Positions 10,101 through 23,650 of a DNA stretch of 64,000 nt are shown here, one piece after another. Numbering within the stretch: the first letter of the stretch is position 1; the number at the start of each line of letters is the position of its first letter. The stretch is taken from assembly GCF_030936135.1 (NCBI RefSeq), contig NC_082598.1, forward strand, positions 50,188,347 to 50,252,346, read 5' to 3'. Both the position numbers and the translations under genes were made by a program. Origin of the DNA: Gavia stellata. Taxonomy: Eukaryota > Chordata > Aves > Gaviiformes > Gaviidae. The notes under the pieces were generated by a model, which saw nothing but the letters and a program-made list of their open reading frames with translations, did not search any database and was not told the DNA's origin.

Positions 10101-12799
10101 AACACAAGCATTTTAAGTCTCTCATCTCTCAGACCTCCACCAGCATCTGATGAAGGGATCCTGGCTCTGGAAATGCCTGCCTCCTATTTGATTTACACTA
10201 AATCAAATATTTGCATGGAGCAGGACTCATACAGTCCAGTTATCAGGCTCAGCTGTAGGACACAAACTGACAGCAACATCTTAGAAGTCCTCAAAACCAC
10301 CTAGTCAGGAGAGAAACCACCAGCACTGCGGTGCCAGTGCTCAGCCTGCCCTTTCACACATGTGGCCCAGGGGAGAACGGCTTCCCACAAAGCATGGCTG
10401 CCAGGGCCAGCCCAAGGTGATCAGGGCCAGTTTGTACAAACACAGCCACATGCTGCTTCACTAAATCCCTGCTCAAAGATGCCTGGGTAGCCAGATCTAG
10501 GTTTCTCCTGCTCTAGTGGCCACAATGCATGGAGAGTACTGCAATGGCAACTCCAGAGCATCCAGACATGGCAGACCATGAGCTGTTGAGGGCTAGTGAT
10601 AAGGAAGAAATGGCAGGTGCCGGGGGCACACTGCCCTTCTTTTGTCCCTGCATGATTACAACACATCCTTACTGCTTCATGGCACAGCATACGTGAATGC
10701 ACAAGGCAGGAAACACTTCCCAGCCTGCTTCTCCTCCCGCTCTGCCGGCCACCGCCCAAGCCTGCTGTGTAGGACACAGACAATTGTTTTGCAGTGGAGC
10801 AATTTCAAAGGCTTCACAGCATCAACCCCCTCCCCGACAAAGCCTTGGCCAACTGCCACAAAACTCACTTGTCCAGGAACAAATCCAGGGAATCCCGCTA
10901 CAGCTCATTTCAAGAGATTTTCCTCCAAGCAGGTCTGAATTAAATGGTACCAAGAACATTTTTACATTCATCATGAGATCCAAATGGGTTTTCAACACGT
11001 GATCAATAGGTCCACAGAATCCTATCCCCAGTGCTTCCCCTCTGGCCAGTGGCCCTGCCATCTGCAGCAATCATTTTGCTTCATGCCTCATTGTTGTCCC
11101 CGACCTCCAGGTGACTGCATCCACTCCAGCCACAAGGCCCCCACCTGGGAGCTGCCCCTGCCCCACAGTGTTTCAGAGTCCAAAGTCCCATCGATCCCCG
11201 TCAGCATGCAACTCCACAACTGGAGAGACGGGAGCACTGCAGAGCATCAGCCATGTTCTGCCCGGTGGAAAACCTTTGGCACCAGCACTGATGATTTATC
11301 TGGAAGAGGAAAGGATAAAGAAAAAGTAATGTAGCAAAAGCAGCAGGGTTCACAGTGCTTGTGATGAATAACTTAAGACACACAATTTTCTCTAGGCTTC
11401 TCAATAGGGAGGGTGAGGTCTTTAAAAGTAACACAGGCCTTTTTGAGAACGCAAGTTTCCTGCCAGCAGAGTGACTGTGAAACTGGGACACCATTGTTAG
11501 ATGCTGTGGAAGGCAGGCTGGAGGACAGGAGAACAAGTGCACAGGCATAGCCTGACAGCACAGTACAACAAAAATTGCAAGTTCAGGTTAGAAGTGTGCT
11601 GTGCCAAGTACACACACAAATGAATAGGACCAAATGAATAGACAGTTGTGACCTGTGGCTCAGTATCAGGGCAGCTACTTTATTTCCTGCCCCAGGTGGG
11701 CACTTCATCTGCACACACAGCCCAACAGTCACCCATCACAGAAGCTACTCTCCAGCAGTATGAGCGTCTTTCGGGGTGGGAGGGTACTGACCAGAGAGAA
11801 CAGCATCCAAAGCTACTTTCAGATGCTGAAATGAAACTAATAGGCATCCACATGCATCACAGCAGCAGCCACCAGCAAGACACTCAGCTTGCTCCTCTAA
11901 GCTCCCTGCCAAATTCCCTTGTGCCACTCCAAGGAGAGCAGGCTACACAGCTGCATTTCTGTTCCGCAAGAACACCTATGCATCAAAAAGCCAAGGCACT
12001 GTCCGTTTTTGTGAGTGTTGTTCCACATTTGTTCCCACCGCAACAGAGCTGTTTTCCAAGCACATCCCCACTCTATGGAGTGAAGGACATGCAGCCTACT
12101 GATACACAGGAAGGCAGGGCTTCTGACCCGAGGGACCTCACCAAGTTGGAGGACTGGGCCAACAACAGTGCTGTGAAATTCAACAAAAACAAGTGCATAG
12201 CCCTACACCCAAAACAGGACAACCCCATGCACCACCACAGCTTGGGGTCCAGCTGGCTTGGGGTCTGGTGGAGAACACGTTGAACACAAACTAGCAGCGC
12301 ATCTCTGTGGCAATGAAAGCCAAGCTGTAATAAGGGAGAGTCAGATGGGACAGAAGGAAAAAAGCTCTGCCCCAGGAGAACAGCATAACTCTGGAGTCCA
12401 GAAGGTGGTGGCAGCTCCATTCTTGGCAGTCATCAACCCTTGTCTATACAAGGTCCCAAGCAACCTGACCCAGCTGTGAGGGTGCTTGGAGCAGGGGGTG
12501 GACAGAGACATCCTGAGGTCCCATCCTACCTAAACCTGAACATGATTGTATTGTCTCCTGATCTCTCCTGCCCGCTATATGTGTCTTGCATCTGCCACAA
12601 CACAGCTCGGGAAACACCTCAACCCATTTTACTGTACCTCTTATCCTTTGAGTGGGCTGTCTATATCCACAAATAATTAGAACTGTCCCCAGGCTGTGGG
12701 GCTGCAACCTTCCAGAAAAAATGCTTAGTGAGGGCATGTTTTACGTAGGCTTTCTGGTGTCTACTGACAGGGGAATGGGGGTCTGCTTTCAGGTCTCAC
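7168..12799 (-). other. MFHAS1: Probable MFHAS1 last intron and 3' untranslated region
   Basis: This 5.6 kb lies between MFHAS1 exon 2 and the candidate poly(A) site. In mammals a short final coding exon plus a long 3' UTR follows exon 2. No exon matching the mammalian C-terminal tail could be recognised with confidence. A diverged CR1 fragment sits at about 12100-12275 on the opposite strand. A GT/TG-rich patch lies near 7200-7250. The division into intron and UTR is unknown. Confidence 0.5.
12100..12275 (+). mobile_element. Diverged CR1-type LINE fragment (reverse transcriptase C-terminal part)
   Basis: The plus-strand translation includes DPRDLTKLEDWAN, then AVKFNKNKC, then DNPMHHHSLGSSWL. 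This is the signature region after the catalytic palm in CR1 reverse transcriptases (typically LxxWAxxxxMKFNxxKC then NNPxHxYxLG). It is only about 60 codons long and loses the frame soon after, so it is an old, dead copy. Its orientation is opposite to that of the two younger CR1 copies near TNKS and to MFHAS1 transcription. The boundaries are approximate. Confidence 0.75.
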
Positions 12800-12926
12800 T
12801 TGGAACAAGGGCTGATCACAGTAGGAGTGGGGGGGTAAACCAAGGCAACATTAACTCGCTCGCTGCCGTTCTTGGGACAGATGATCTCCGTCAGTCCCTC
12901 TGGTCTCGGCTGACTCAGCAGTTCTC
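12800..12926 (-). CDS. MFHAS1: MFHAS1 coding exon 2 (C-terminal COR segment)
   Basis: The exon is 127 nt, completing split Gly1063 and then encoding ELLSQPRPEGLTEIICPKNG and SERVNVALVYPPTPTVISPC, ending SK at residues 1104-1105. This is near-identical to the C terminus of vertebrate MFHAS1. The acceptor is ATATTCACAG. At the 3' end the sequence TCCAAGTGAGACC can be read two ways. It may be a GTGAGA donor after TCC AA, as in mammals where a few more residues follow in a last exon. Or it may be Lys1105 followed at once by a TGA stop (12796-12798), giving a 1105-residue protein if intron 2 is retained. The exon itself is certain; its 3' end is the open question. Confidence 0.93.
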
Positions 12927-15900
12927 CTGTGAATATGGGAAAAGAATTAAAACATTTAAGCATCGGTAAGGCAGTTTTTGCAATTTTTGCTTTTAGCATG
13001 CCCTTCCCCTCCTCCTCACCAAGTAAACATTCATGACCAATGCAAGTGAGCACTATAAGAGGGCTTACTGGTCCTACAACCCAAGCAGGTCTCATCCATG
13101 TAACTGTGATGAATGTCCTGGTGATTACAGCTTGGACACATGCTGCTCCACACAAACATAACATCTGCCGTCTTTCCTGTCTCTGCTTTGAATCACTGCA
13201 CACAGACTTGAGAGCTCCTTAGGGATTCATAGCATCTAAATGGAGCCTAATGAGATGGAGGTTTTAGGAGTAGGTGTTTTGATTAGGCTTTGAGGGCAGA
13301 TGGGATCCAGAAGTTTACCTTCAATCTCCATGAAAGGGAAGAAGCTGACCTGTAGCATCAGCAGGATAATTGGCAGACAAATAAAGAAAGCTACAGATAC
13401 AAGCCTTATTATTCATATCTGCATACTACAGCCATCCACACCCACAAAGCTACCCAAAAAGCAGCTGTCTTTCAGTTCAAGCAGGAGGACGGTATAAGGA
13501 CCCTTCCAAGACCACCTTCTTTGGTATAAACCAGAAAGAAGATGGTTTGAAAGCAGTGCCACAGACATGATTTTTGCATCACTTCAGGATTTCTCATCTA
13601 AGAAATTCTAGCGAAGACCTCAAACCAGCCACAGACAAGTGTGCTTGACCTTTTCTGAACCCACATGTTACTTTCTGTTCTGTCCCTGAGCAACCCTGCC
13701 CATTGCAGCTGTCCAGCCATTGCTCCAGTACTGCGATTTCTGAGCTGGAGATACCTAGGAGCTGGAGAGACCCTGCTGTTCTGCGATGGCTGGCCAACTG
13801 CAGGGTGCCTATTTTTGCTGCCAGAACAATATTTAGAAACAGATAAAAACACTTCAGAGGATTCCCTAATGCCCCTCTCCCTGCGACACTTGCCACAGCT
13901 GCCGTGGGAGTGCTGCTGTGTCCTGTCAGGGTTTTGTGCCACACTATACTCTGCTGAGCATGCAGATCCCAGCTCCCAGCAGTCAGCTCTTCCCTAATGG
14001 AGGCAATACCAGCTCTATGAGTCAGTAGCAGCGGGGGGCTCTCCACCACATGGTATCCCTCCACTAAATGAGTTGCGTCAGCTCCACTGTTCAAGTGCCA
14101 AGTTGGCAGCTCCTCACCGTTGGCACTCTTGCAGCATGCAGTCCAAGGCAAGACACAGGTCAGCACAACAAGAGGGGAAAGGCAGGTGCTGAGATGTGCC
14201 CAGTTCTGAGGAACACCTCCCCAAGAGCTTGCTCAGAGCAACTCAAGTTTCCTCCTGGCTCCACTCCACACATGACTGGCCTCAGCAGCGCAGATTCCAC
14301 AGCCATCGACATGCCATCTCCCTGGCATAGTCCAGCCACAGCTTAGACACCCAATAGCACCAGAAGCACCTCTTGATACCAGCCTGGCAGGTAGGGTCTG
14401 CTCTCAAAGGCAATATGGGATAGCAGCACCCATGTCCAGCAAGGACTCAATTCTTCCGCTGAGCATGCCATTGGTGCCGCACAGTCCTACCTGAGGCAGA
14501 GACACCAGGCCACAACTGGCTTATGCCAGCTACATCAGGGACTTCCTTTACAGAGGCAGGGCAGCTGTAAGCATGCTGAAGTCACAGGTCCACCCAAAAC
14601 TCTCTGTACCCATCAATCAAGCAGCCAACATGAGCTGTCCCCACTACCACTAAAACACTCAAGACAGATGGTCCTTGGACTCCCCTATCTTGAAATGCAC
14701 TTGCAATAAAACCCTCTGCTGTTAAAGAACCTCAGAAAAATGTCTCCCTGTGTCTAGCTATGGTTGCCAGGCACCCCAGGAAAACCAGAAAAGAAATCAT
14801 GCTTCGAAGAAGTACTGCCCAGCCTGTGCAGCAATGGCACAACAGTCAGCCCCATCATGCCTGAAGCCCCCCAAATGCTGCTTCCCTCCTCTCCTCACAC
14901 TGTTTCTCTTCTCACTTTAATGAAAAAGCAGACCTAAAACTCCTTGGTTTTTCCAAAGCAAGAACACATCACCTGGTATCGTGAAAGCAGAGGGGAGGGC
15001 TTGGCAGGGAACACACACACACAGTTCCTCTTGAAAGATACCCTACCTCTGGAGCCAGTAATTCCAGTTTGCCCCCATGGTCCACAATCTGAATTCACAT
15101 TTGGTTTGAATATCTACCCTCGTCTCACACCCACACTCAAACCTGAAGTGGCAGAGCAGCTTCTAAGCCATGGAGACACGTCTCCCAAAACAGAAGAATC
15201 ATGATGGTATTTGCAATTCAAAGTTAAATCTGCAAGGCAGTGTCCTCAATTACGTGAGCTGTCACACACTGAAAGCAGCATTGCATCCCATCAAGCACGT
15301 ACACCACAGGGCTCCATGTACCTGTGATTCCCAGGTTTCCAACCCCAGGTTGACTTCCAGACTGCAGTATTGCTAAGAGTACTGAAAACACACGCTCTGA
15401 AAGATGAGTCATAAAATCAGTGCACCATTATGCGCTTTAAAGACAGGGCTAATATCCATTAGAACTTAAACCAGAGGAGTGCAGTAAGACTGGTCTGTCT
15501 GCTTGAGCCTTCATTCCCATTTCCGTCTCCCCACTTCAGGAATCCTTAGACGGAGATTTCTCAAGCAGAGGAGATTGCTGCAGGGTAAAATAGATGCCTG
15601 ATTTGCGGGCAAACCCCTTCCCGCAGCTCTTCAGCCAACCCTCCTTTTCTTTATGGCTTTACCTCTAGGTTGCCTCTGGGATAAAGCTCACCTCACTCTG
15701 TCCCCAGCCCCATCCACGTCTTCTCCAGCCCCACTCCCATTTCCTGCTGGCATACACGCTGCTCCCCAGAAGAAAGGCTTTTCTTTCAGTTACTCCGTAA
15801 GATACATCACACACCAAGTGGGCAGAAGGTCACCTATGCATCCTTCCTATTCCTCTCTCGGGTAACGTCACACTGCCTTCCCACCATAGTGTTCCCATCC

Positions 15901-18900
15901 CCTTGTCTTTGCAAACTGCTCATCTTTGCTGCACAAATTCATCACAGTACTAAACCAGGCATAACTATCTAAATCATGCTTCACACCACTGCTAAATAAA
16001 AGCCAGTGCAAATCCCATTGCAATATGCAATCTTCAGAGCTGTAACAAACTAGCATTGAGACACTGCTTGGATGCAACTCTCCAAGTCCAGAATATCTTG
16101 GATGTTTCAGAAACCTCACATTTCTATTCAGAAATTATTAAAATGCAGGAGATTAGAAATAAAAGTCTTCAAGGCTACAGCAGGGTGGGAAAGAGGAGAT
16201 CAAACAAAGTATTGCACTGATACAAAAGAAAATGCTAAGTGCCTGGCATGCAGTGGTGTTTGCTTGGTTTAACTGTTAAGTTTAAATGTAGCTGGAGCAG
16301 CCCATATCTGCAGGACTCATTCTGCCCCTATGTACAGACTAGCCAGTCTGTATTTTGATTGCACATTCCTTCGCGAGCATGTCACAAATTTTACTGGAAA
16401 ACTCAGTTCTGCCTGCCCCCTCTGAAAGATTGCCCTGCAATAGCACACACACAAACCACGAAGCTTATCCTAGTCTCAGCGTGGCCTTGGTTTTAATGTT
16501 AACTTCCACAGAAGCCACTAAGGTTTTAACCTAAACTCCAACTACTTTGTCTTAAGGCTAAAGACTAACACAGTTGAGTTTCTGAAGAACAATCCCATCT
16601 TCCAGGAGGCAAATCTGCATCATGAAGATTACTCATCTGATTTAGGACCATAAGCCCTATTTGCAAAGGCAAATGCTGGATACTTGCTGACCAAGGCCTG
16701 ATTTTTGGACGCATCTAAGTCGCAGTTCAGGTGACAGCAGAGAGACACCCACCAAGCCTGCTTAAAAGCACCCGCAAACAGACAGCAGATGCTTTAGAAG
16801 ATGCTCCTTTGCTGCCTCTCCATTTACAATGGCACAAATGGTGCAGAGGACAGATGCGCATTTGTCTCACGGCCGCCCTCCTGGAGTTTTGGCACAGAAA
16901 CAGGTCTCCACAACTGGGTAAAATGTGCTGTACAGCAAGCTAAGGCTGAGACACAAACCAAGACCCTGTTGTGAAACTACTACAGTAGGTTTTGGCTGCA
17001 GCATAAGCTGGTTTGTAAACTGCCCCAGGCAGATGCGCGCAGCGAGTCATGCTGCCCGCACCATTTAAAAGAAACCTGCTACACAGGGGTGGTCACAGGC
17101 AAAGGTAGGAACAAACCTTCAGCCATGCCCAAAGCTCTACCAGAAGGGCCTGTTTCCTCTCAGCATTAGCCATCTCACCGAAAGCAGGTATTTCTATGTC
17201 AGCAAGATGTTCTTCGCTGCTGCTGTTTTATCCCAGAACAGACACAGGCACAGCCAACTTTGAGCCGCTTGCGCTGGGTTCCCAGGCCAGGCCAATGCCT
17301 GCAGCCCGTGAGGATAACTGTGTGTGCCAGACAGAGCGTAACCGTTTATCGCCCCTTAGAGCACAAGGAAGACACTTCTACCGCCATATATGCCCAGGAA
17401 CACAGAAAAGCATAGGCGTACAATTTTTGGTCAAGTACAGAATTAGGCACATTTTTCTTTCTGTCCTTGATTTACTGTGATTTGGGGACGGATGTCTCCT
17501 TCGGAGCCCACGCCAGTGATCAGACCCATGCGTGCTGCAAAGCACACTTCACTGGCCTTTAGGAAATACCCGTGAAATGCCAGATACCCATGACGAATCA
17601 GAGAGTTAGGAGGGAGGCTGACAGCAAGAAAAGCGAGTACTTGCAGGAGTGTTCGGTTACTCCGTGCTGGCAGCCAGACAAGCCCAACTGTAAGCCTACT
17701 TGGCTGTCTAACAGAGAGAAGGGTTTTGCACGCAGGGAGGAAAATCCCACTCGGACCATTTGCCTTCACACAGTTCCCACTGCCACGGCTGTGCTAAGTG
17801 GCACAAGGTTCCCTGCTCACGTGTCAACAATCTGCAGCAAGGGCACAGGGGTGAGAGACTCTGCTCCAGCCTGCCATGCCATCTCCTTTCTCTCAGAGCT
17901 CCTAGGAGAGCACATTTGCACAGTACCAGCCTGATGGCGTTTCTCATTTTCATGCTTTCATTCCTGCTGTCAGGATCTGGACTCCACTGGGACAATCAGC
18001 AAGCAGTGGATGAGCAGGACCCTGGCCCTGGCCCTGTGGTGCTGCTTCTCTCTCTTTAGTCTGCTTGGGACCTTGAAGATGTATCACCCATGCTTCATGA
18101 TAGTGGCATGAGACAGCCGAAACCCAGCTGTTCCTACATCCTGCCCTGCCTCAGCACTGTCCCACTCACTCCACCCATGTCCCAGAGCTGCTCCAGCCAC
18201 ATACCCACTGTTTCTGCAGCTCCACTACTCATTTGCTCTCTGACCCCAAATCCCTTCTCACTCCTCCTCCTTGCTGAAGACCTTCAGACACCAACCACCG
18301 CAAGTGGGGATGGCAGGAGATAGACTTTACATCTCAGCCTCAACTGCTTTTCTGTCAAGCCTCTTTTGACTAATCCTTGCTTGTGACATTTGTCTGCATA
18401 GCACCCAGCAGTCATGCCTTCAGAAAAGTAGAGAATAAAACTGCCTGCGTACCAAAAGCGCGTGTCCCATGCTCGGTTTCCAAGAGCAGTCAAAAAGCCG
18501 GGGTCACAAGAGAGCCCCAGGTCCCAGGACACTCCTCTACTTTGCATGCAGTCCTACCCCCTTTCATCCACATAACTGCAAAGAGATCGGGGTTGGAGAA
18601 GCTACAGCTTCTCTGCCTGGCTGTTAGTTGTTTTGAGGTTCAAGAGCTGGAACACTTACACAATTAGACCAAACCTGTCACAGAGGGAGGATGAGTTGAA
18701 TAGTGATGTGCACAGATTTCTCCCTCTGCTCTAAGCACAGCGATGCCCTCACACACCGGGACTTTGCAGCCAGCTCTACAGTAGATGAGAAATCTGCCAG
18801 GAGTCTTGGCAGAAGGAGGGGGAAGGAGATGGTGTCTCACACCAAGCCTGCTTCTACTCCACACCGTTTAAATCTTGTCTTCACCACTCTCCGCTTGGAT

Positions 18901-21900
18901 GAATTGAATGAGTTGCTTCCTGCAAATGTTGCTGTACATGACGCATAAGCTTATTCTCAAGCACTGCGCACAGAAAATACTGCTCTGTATCGGTATGAAT
19001 TTTTAATATGCTCCTCAGCACTGCCTGCATGTCACGCACAAAAATATTCCCCAGAAAGTTAGAACTCTGCACTTCCCTTAATTTATTTCTGTAGTCCTGA
19101 GTGACCTTATCTACCTAGCCTGCTTGAAGCAAGGGAATAGACAGAGACCTCCAAGTTAGGACTTCATTTTCTTCGGACTGAAGGCTATTCTTCTGGCTGC
19201 AAGCACAACAAAAATAAAGAAGCTGAAAGCAAGAGACATCACAAAAGGGAGCAGAGCAGGGTGAAATCCACATTACAAACAGAAAGTTTCATAAGCCTCA
19301 TATTGCAGTCCTGGTTAAAGGAGCTTAAAACTAACAAACAAAAACAACAACAAAAATCCCAGCCAGTGAAAGTGCCCCAGTGGGAGAGACCACTGTGGAA
19401 GAAAGCAACAGAGAAGAAAAGTCTGTTGGTAAGCACCGATCACAACAGCAGGCTGGTGAGCAGAGCCACCCATCAAGTACAGCACATGCTCAGGAACAAA
19501 TCAGCCTGGGATTAAATGCAGTTAAAAAAGAAAGGGAAGGCTTGAACAAAAAGCAAAGCTTGCTCTGGAAATGTAGAGTGGGAAAGGCAGCCAGTTGCAA
19601 GGCAAAGGACCAACCTGCAGAGATGAGTCCCCAAGACCAGAAGCTGAGAGCACAGAGAAAAGGATGTGGAGAGCAAGGAAGAGGGTTAGAGCTTTCCAAA
19701 ATATGCAAAAGGAACTGATGGCAATTTGCTATTTCTCCTTTGAAGGGTTCAAGACCAAAACTGTCAGAAGTGACACCTTCCTCGAACACAACATAGTCTC
19801 CTGTGGGTGCTCAGCTCCACTTCAGAGCATCACAACTGCCAGAGGGGCAGGCTCAGCTTTGGGGCTGCTGGCTGACCCAAGCACCAGACAGCTTTCCAGC
19901 TCTTGCATTCACAGAACCAGCTGCTTCTCGAGCCAGCACCTCATCTCTAGGCCTCACAGCTCCGGCTGTGGACACGTATATGGCTCACCTTGAATATTTC
20001 CCCCAGCTGGCTGCACAGAAGAATGTTTTCTCGAGGCTCTTAATTCATGCCAGATGACAGAAACATGAAACAACCTCTGTGGTGGATCTCCGGAAACAGA
20101 CAGGAGTGCTTTTCTGCTTGGAGCCGATAGGTCTACGTCAAGCTTCAGGACCTAGAGCCGCTGCTCCCCAGGCCAGGAACCCCAGACCCACTGCAGAAGC
20201 CACGCTCTGCTCAGCTCAAGCACAAGCAGCTTTCCCCACTGGAGCTGAGATCACCCTGCACTTTACCTTCTACCCAAGGAGCTACCAGACTAATCACCCT
20301 GGTGGGAAGCCAGGAGCCATGACAAAGGGTAAGGTGCTCTGCAAGGCCTGCCCAGGAGACACAGGGAGACAGATGCTGTACCTGGCAATTGCTATCTCTA
20401 ATTTTAGCCACTCAGGGAAGGGGAGAGGTCACACAAACACCAGCTCCAGACTGGAAGGCTTAAGGAGGTTAAATACCCTCCTCTTTCCCCAAGTCATGAC
20501 AGGGTTGGCTAGCTCTTAACCCCTCGCTGTCGCAGCAGAAGATGACACTGACACACCTCAGCAGTTGCAAAAGCTCTGGGGAAGCCTTTGGCACTAGACC
20601 CAGGGTACCTCTGGGTGGAGAACTGGAGTGGAAACCATTTTGGATGCTCCACTCAACAGCTAAAGGAGGGTAATTATTCAAAATGCCAATTTACATCTCA
20701 TCCACTAATTTCCCCAACACGAGTTATTTGAGATCATCACTTACCAGTGTGGCAGTACAAGGTTTCCAAGTATAAAACCTGGAAAACTCCGTGTTTGTCC
20801 CAAAACATTACTTAATTATCTTTTTCTCAGGCACATGGAAGTTAATTATAGTTAGAACTGGAATCCAATTACGAGCAAAACAAAAAACCCACACACACAT
20901 TCCCCAAACCACACAACTCAGTACTTCCTATCTCCATACTCGCAAACCAGAATGGAGAGCGCTGTAGGAGATCATCAAAACAGCTCCATCAAAATAACTC
21001 CAGGAGCAGCCATGAAGGTTTGAGCCCTTGTGTCTCCTTCTGACAGCATGAAATAAGCAGCTAGGAGAAATAAAGGATGGTTGACATCTGCCTAATTCCT
21101 AAGCCAGTGTGGGTAACTGATCTACTATCAGTGTGGCTACAGAACACATGCAACACCTCTCTCCTCTTTCCACAATTCATAGAATACTGAGCAAAGAGAG
21201 CATTTGTACCAGGTAACACTGTCATCTCAGCAAGGGACTTGCCATGAGGAGAGAAGGCTGTGACTTTTGACACCACCACCACCCCAAAAAGGCGAGGGGG
21301 GAGTGAACATGATGCCATTTCTCCACTCTGTCCCATCAAACTCAATCTACTTCAAATAGTATTTCAGCATGAGTAGCCTCCCTTGTCCAGCTTCACCTCT
21401 ACCTTTTCTGTCAGGCACTCTATCCTTCTTCTTGTGCAATGGGGAAGGTGGCAAGCCACCTCTGCCCATGAGTGACCAGAGCAGACACTGGAGAAAGGAA
21501 ATGACCACAGGGGACAAGTAAACAGCACAGCATAAAGGCTTAGGAAAATGAGAGGGTGGCACTGGGGAAAAGTTGAAATAGAAAACAAAGCATCCTCCAA
21601 ATTGCTGAATATTTTGCTGCCCTTCTAATATCTGAAAAGGTCTTTGAATTGGCAGGTTGCAACACGGCACTTTCAGACGACTGCAATACAAAGCCATGAA
21701 AAATTGATTTGCTTCATTAACATTTTAGGACCTTATTAGCTGGAACAAAATTGACTGTCAAGGCATTTTAAGGGAGAGTCATGGTGTAATGAGCTCAGTG
21801 CAAATTATCCTCACCCCAGAATAGAAACAGGCCTGTCACTGAGTAACCAAGTCCAGAATCTACCTTTTGGTTATTTTTAATTCCACCCCTTCAGCCGTAT

Positions 21901-23319
21901 CTGCTGTGAGCACTTTCTCATTCTGCCCAAGGCAAGGCACCAGCTGGAGAGAAAGCTGCAGCCAGCCCCGACCTGCCTGCTCTCACCCAGTAACAGCAAG
22001 GCACGACTGCACACAGAGCATCCACCCAAACGCTAGACACCACCAGCTGCAGCCAGTCCAAACAGCAGCAATTCCCACCAGCGCTGAGCCCACCTTTCCA
22101 AACAGTAATTCCAAAGCTATCACATGCCCATCACAGAGGAGATGCTGAGCCTTCTTTCATCCAGATGATTAGCATGCTGCAGGTCCCACTGAAGGAAAGA
22201 AAAGAGTTTAAAAGAGCTCTCAAAGCCATTACTACGATAAACCAAGTTAACAGGCAGGGTTCACCGAGGTCTGCAGGGAGCTACCAGGACTGGTCAGCAT
22301 CCTGCTAGCTCTGGCTCTCTGTGTTTGGGTCACAACACATTAATAGCTGGCCACATGAAAAGCCAACCCCTAGAGGGTTGCTTACAAGGCTCAGGTCTAT
22401 GGACTTCCAGCCTTACACAACTGATGAGACAGGGCCAAGTCTCAGCCTGCCCCTCTGCTAAATTTAGAGAATTAGGCAAGCCTGCAAGACATTCTTCCTT
22501 ACAATAGTTTGGCTATGGCATTGCACCCAGAACTGGCTGATTGTTTTTCTGCCTGCTCCAATGCAAGAACTAGGAAGTCTCGATGCAGGTACTGCGAGGT
22601 GGACTTGAAGAAAACCAAGGGAAGCAGTCCAGCACCTGACCCAGGCTGCAGATTCAAGAAGTTCACAAGGGTTCACAAAGAGACCAGACCGGTAACTGGC
22701 AAAGTGTCTTTAAGCATTACTAAAGAGACAAATCCCTGTGCTGAAGACAGACAAAGGCTGCGAGAACACCTGGGACAAGTTTTTTTTCCCAGTTGGCTTG
22801 CTCCTTCCCTATGAGATGACCATGCACACCACAGCTGAAGACAGGATCCTGGCTATGAAGCCTCTCTTCTGGAACAACCGTTCAGCAAAGTCCAGCTGGG
22901 GAGCTAAAGACCTGCACTTTCCCTTGTAGGAGCCTTTTACATTCTCCCACAACCCTTTTCTTTTCTTTTTTTTAAATTTGCCTGCCTTTCACCAGCCAAG
23001 TAAAAGAAGAACAAACCAAAACACACATGCAAGACATGCATGTACATGTGCTGCCCAACAGTTTTTCCTGAAATTAAATAAACTCCTTCCTGGGTAGAAG
23101 TAACTTAGCTCCATGAGTTGCTGTTGCCTTAGGGCCATTCCAAGGCTTCAGTGTGTTCAGCAAACTGAACTGGAGGGAGCTGTATTTTCAAACCTGTGTG
23201 GTAAGTATTCTCTTCTAGATCATTTAAGGTGAGATCCATACGCAATGCTCCTCTGAGAAGCTATTTTGGTCACTCTAAAACTCCCTGTTCAGCAGGACAA
23301 CCAGAGAGCCCACTTAAGC

Positions 23320-23650
23320 AAAGGAACAAATTAATTTTTTTTCCCCTTCATCATTATCGACTGGTCTAAGCAGAAAAGTCTAAACACCATTAAGTCCCAC
23401 TCAGGCTCAAATGTTAAATCAAGTGTTTCACCTGTTAATTGAACCAACTTGAACTCATCCCTGTTTTAATCTATTAACATGACTTTCTATTGAAGCCACT
23501 TTACTGTGGAATTTGATCTATGCATGTACATCACAGAATTTATTCTAGGCTTGTGCTTAATTGGAGTAAAATGCCTCCTTGGTGCTTCTCTGACAAATCT
23601 ACCCAATTCCTGCTAGTTAATAACTAACACCACACTACATGCTGACTGCA
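23320..23650. promoter_or_regulatory. Candidate conserved non-coding element in MFHAS1 intron 1
   Basis: This AT-rich, non-repetitive block stands out from the surrounding AC-rich intron. It carries several TTAATT/TTAAT homeodomain-like cores (for example near 23332, 23436 and 23560) and stop codons in all frames. The look is that of an enhancer-type element. This is inference from composition only; cross-species alignment is needed to support it. Confidence 0.25.

Noticed and set aside
11648-12283. 211-codon plus-strand frame as a novel gene
   Set aside because: Its last third is a dead CR1 fragment and the rest shows no motif. It is antisense to the MFHAS1 3' region.
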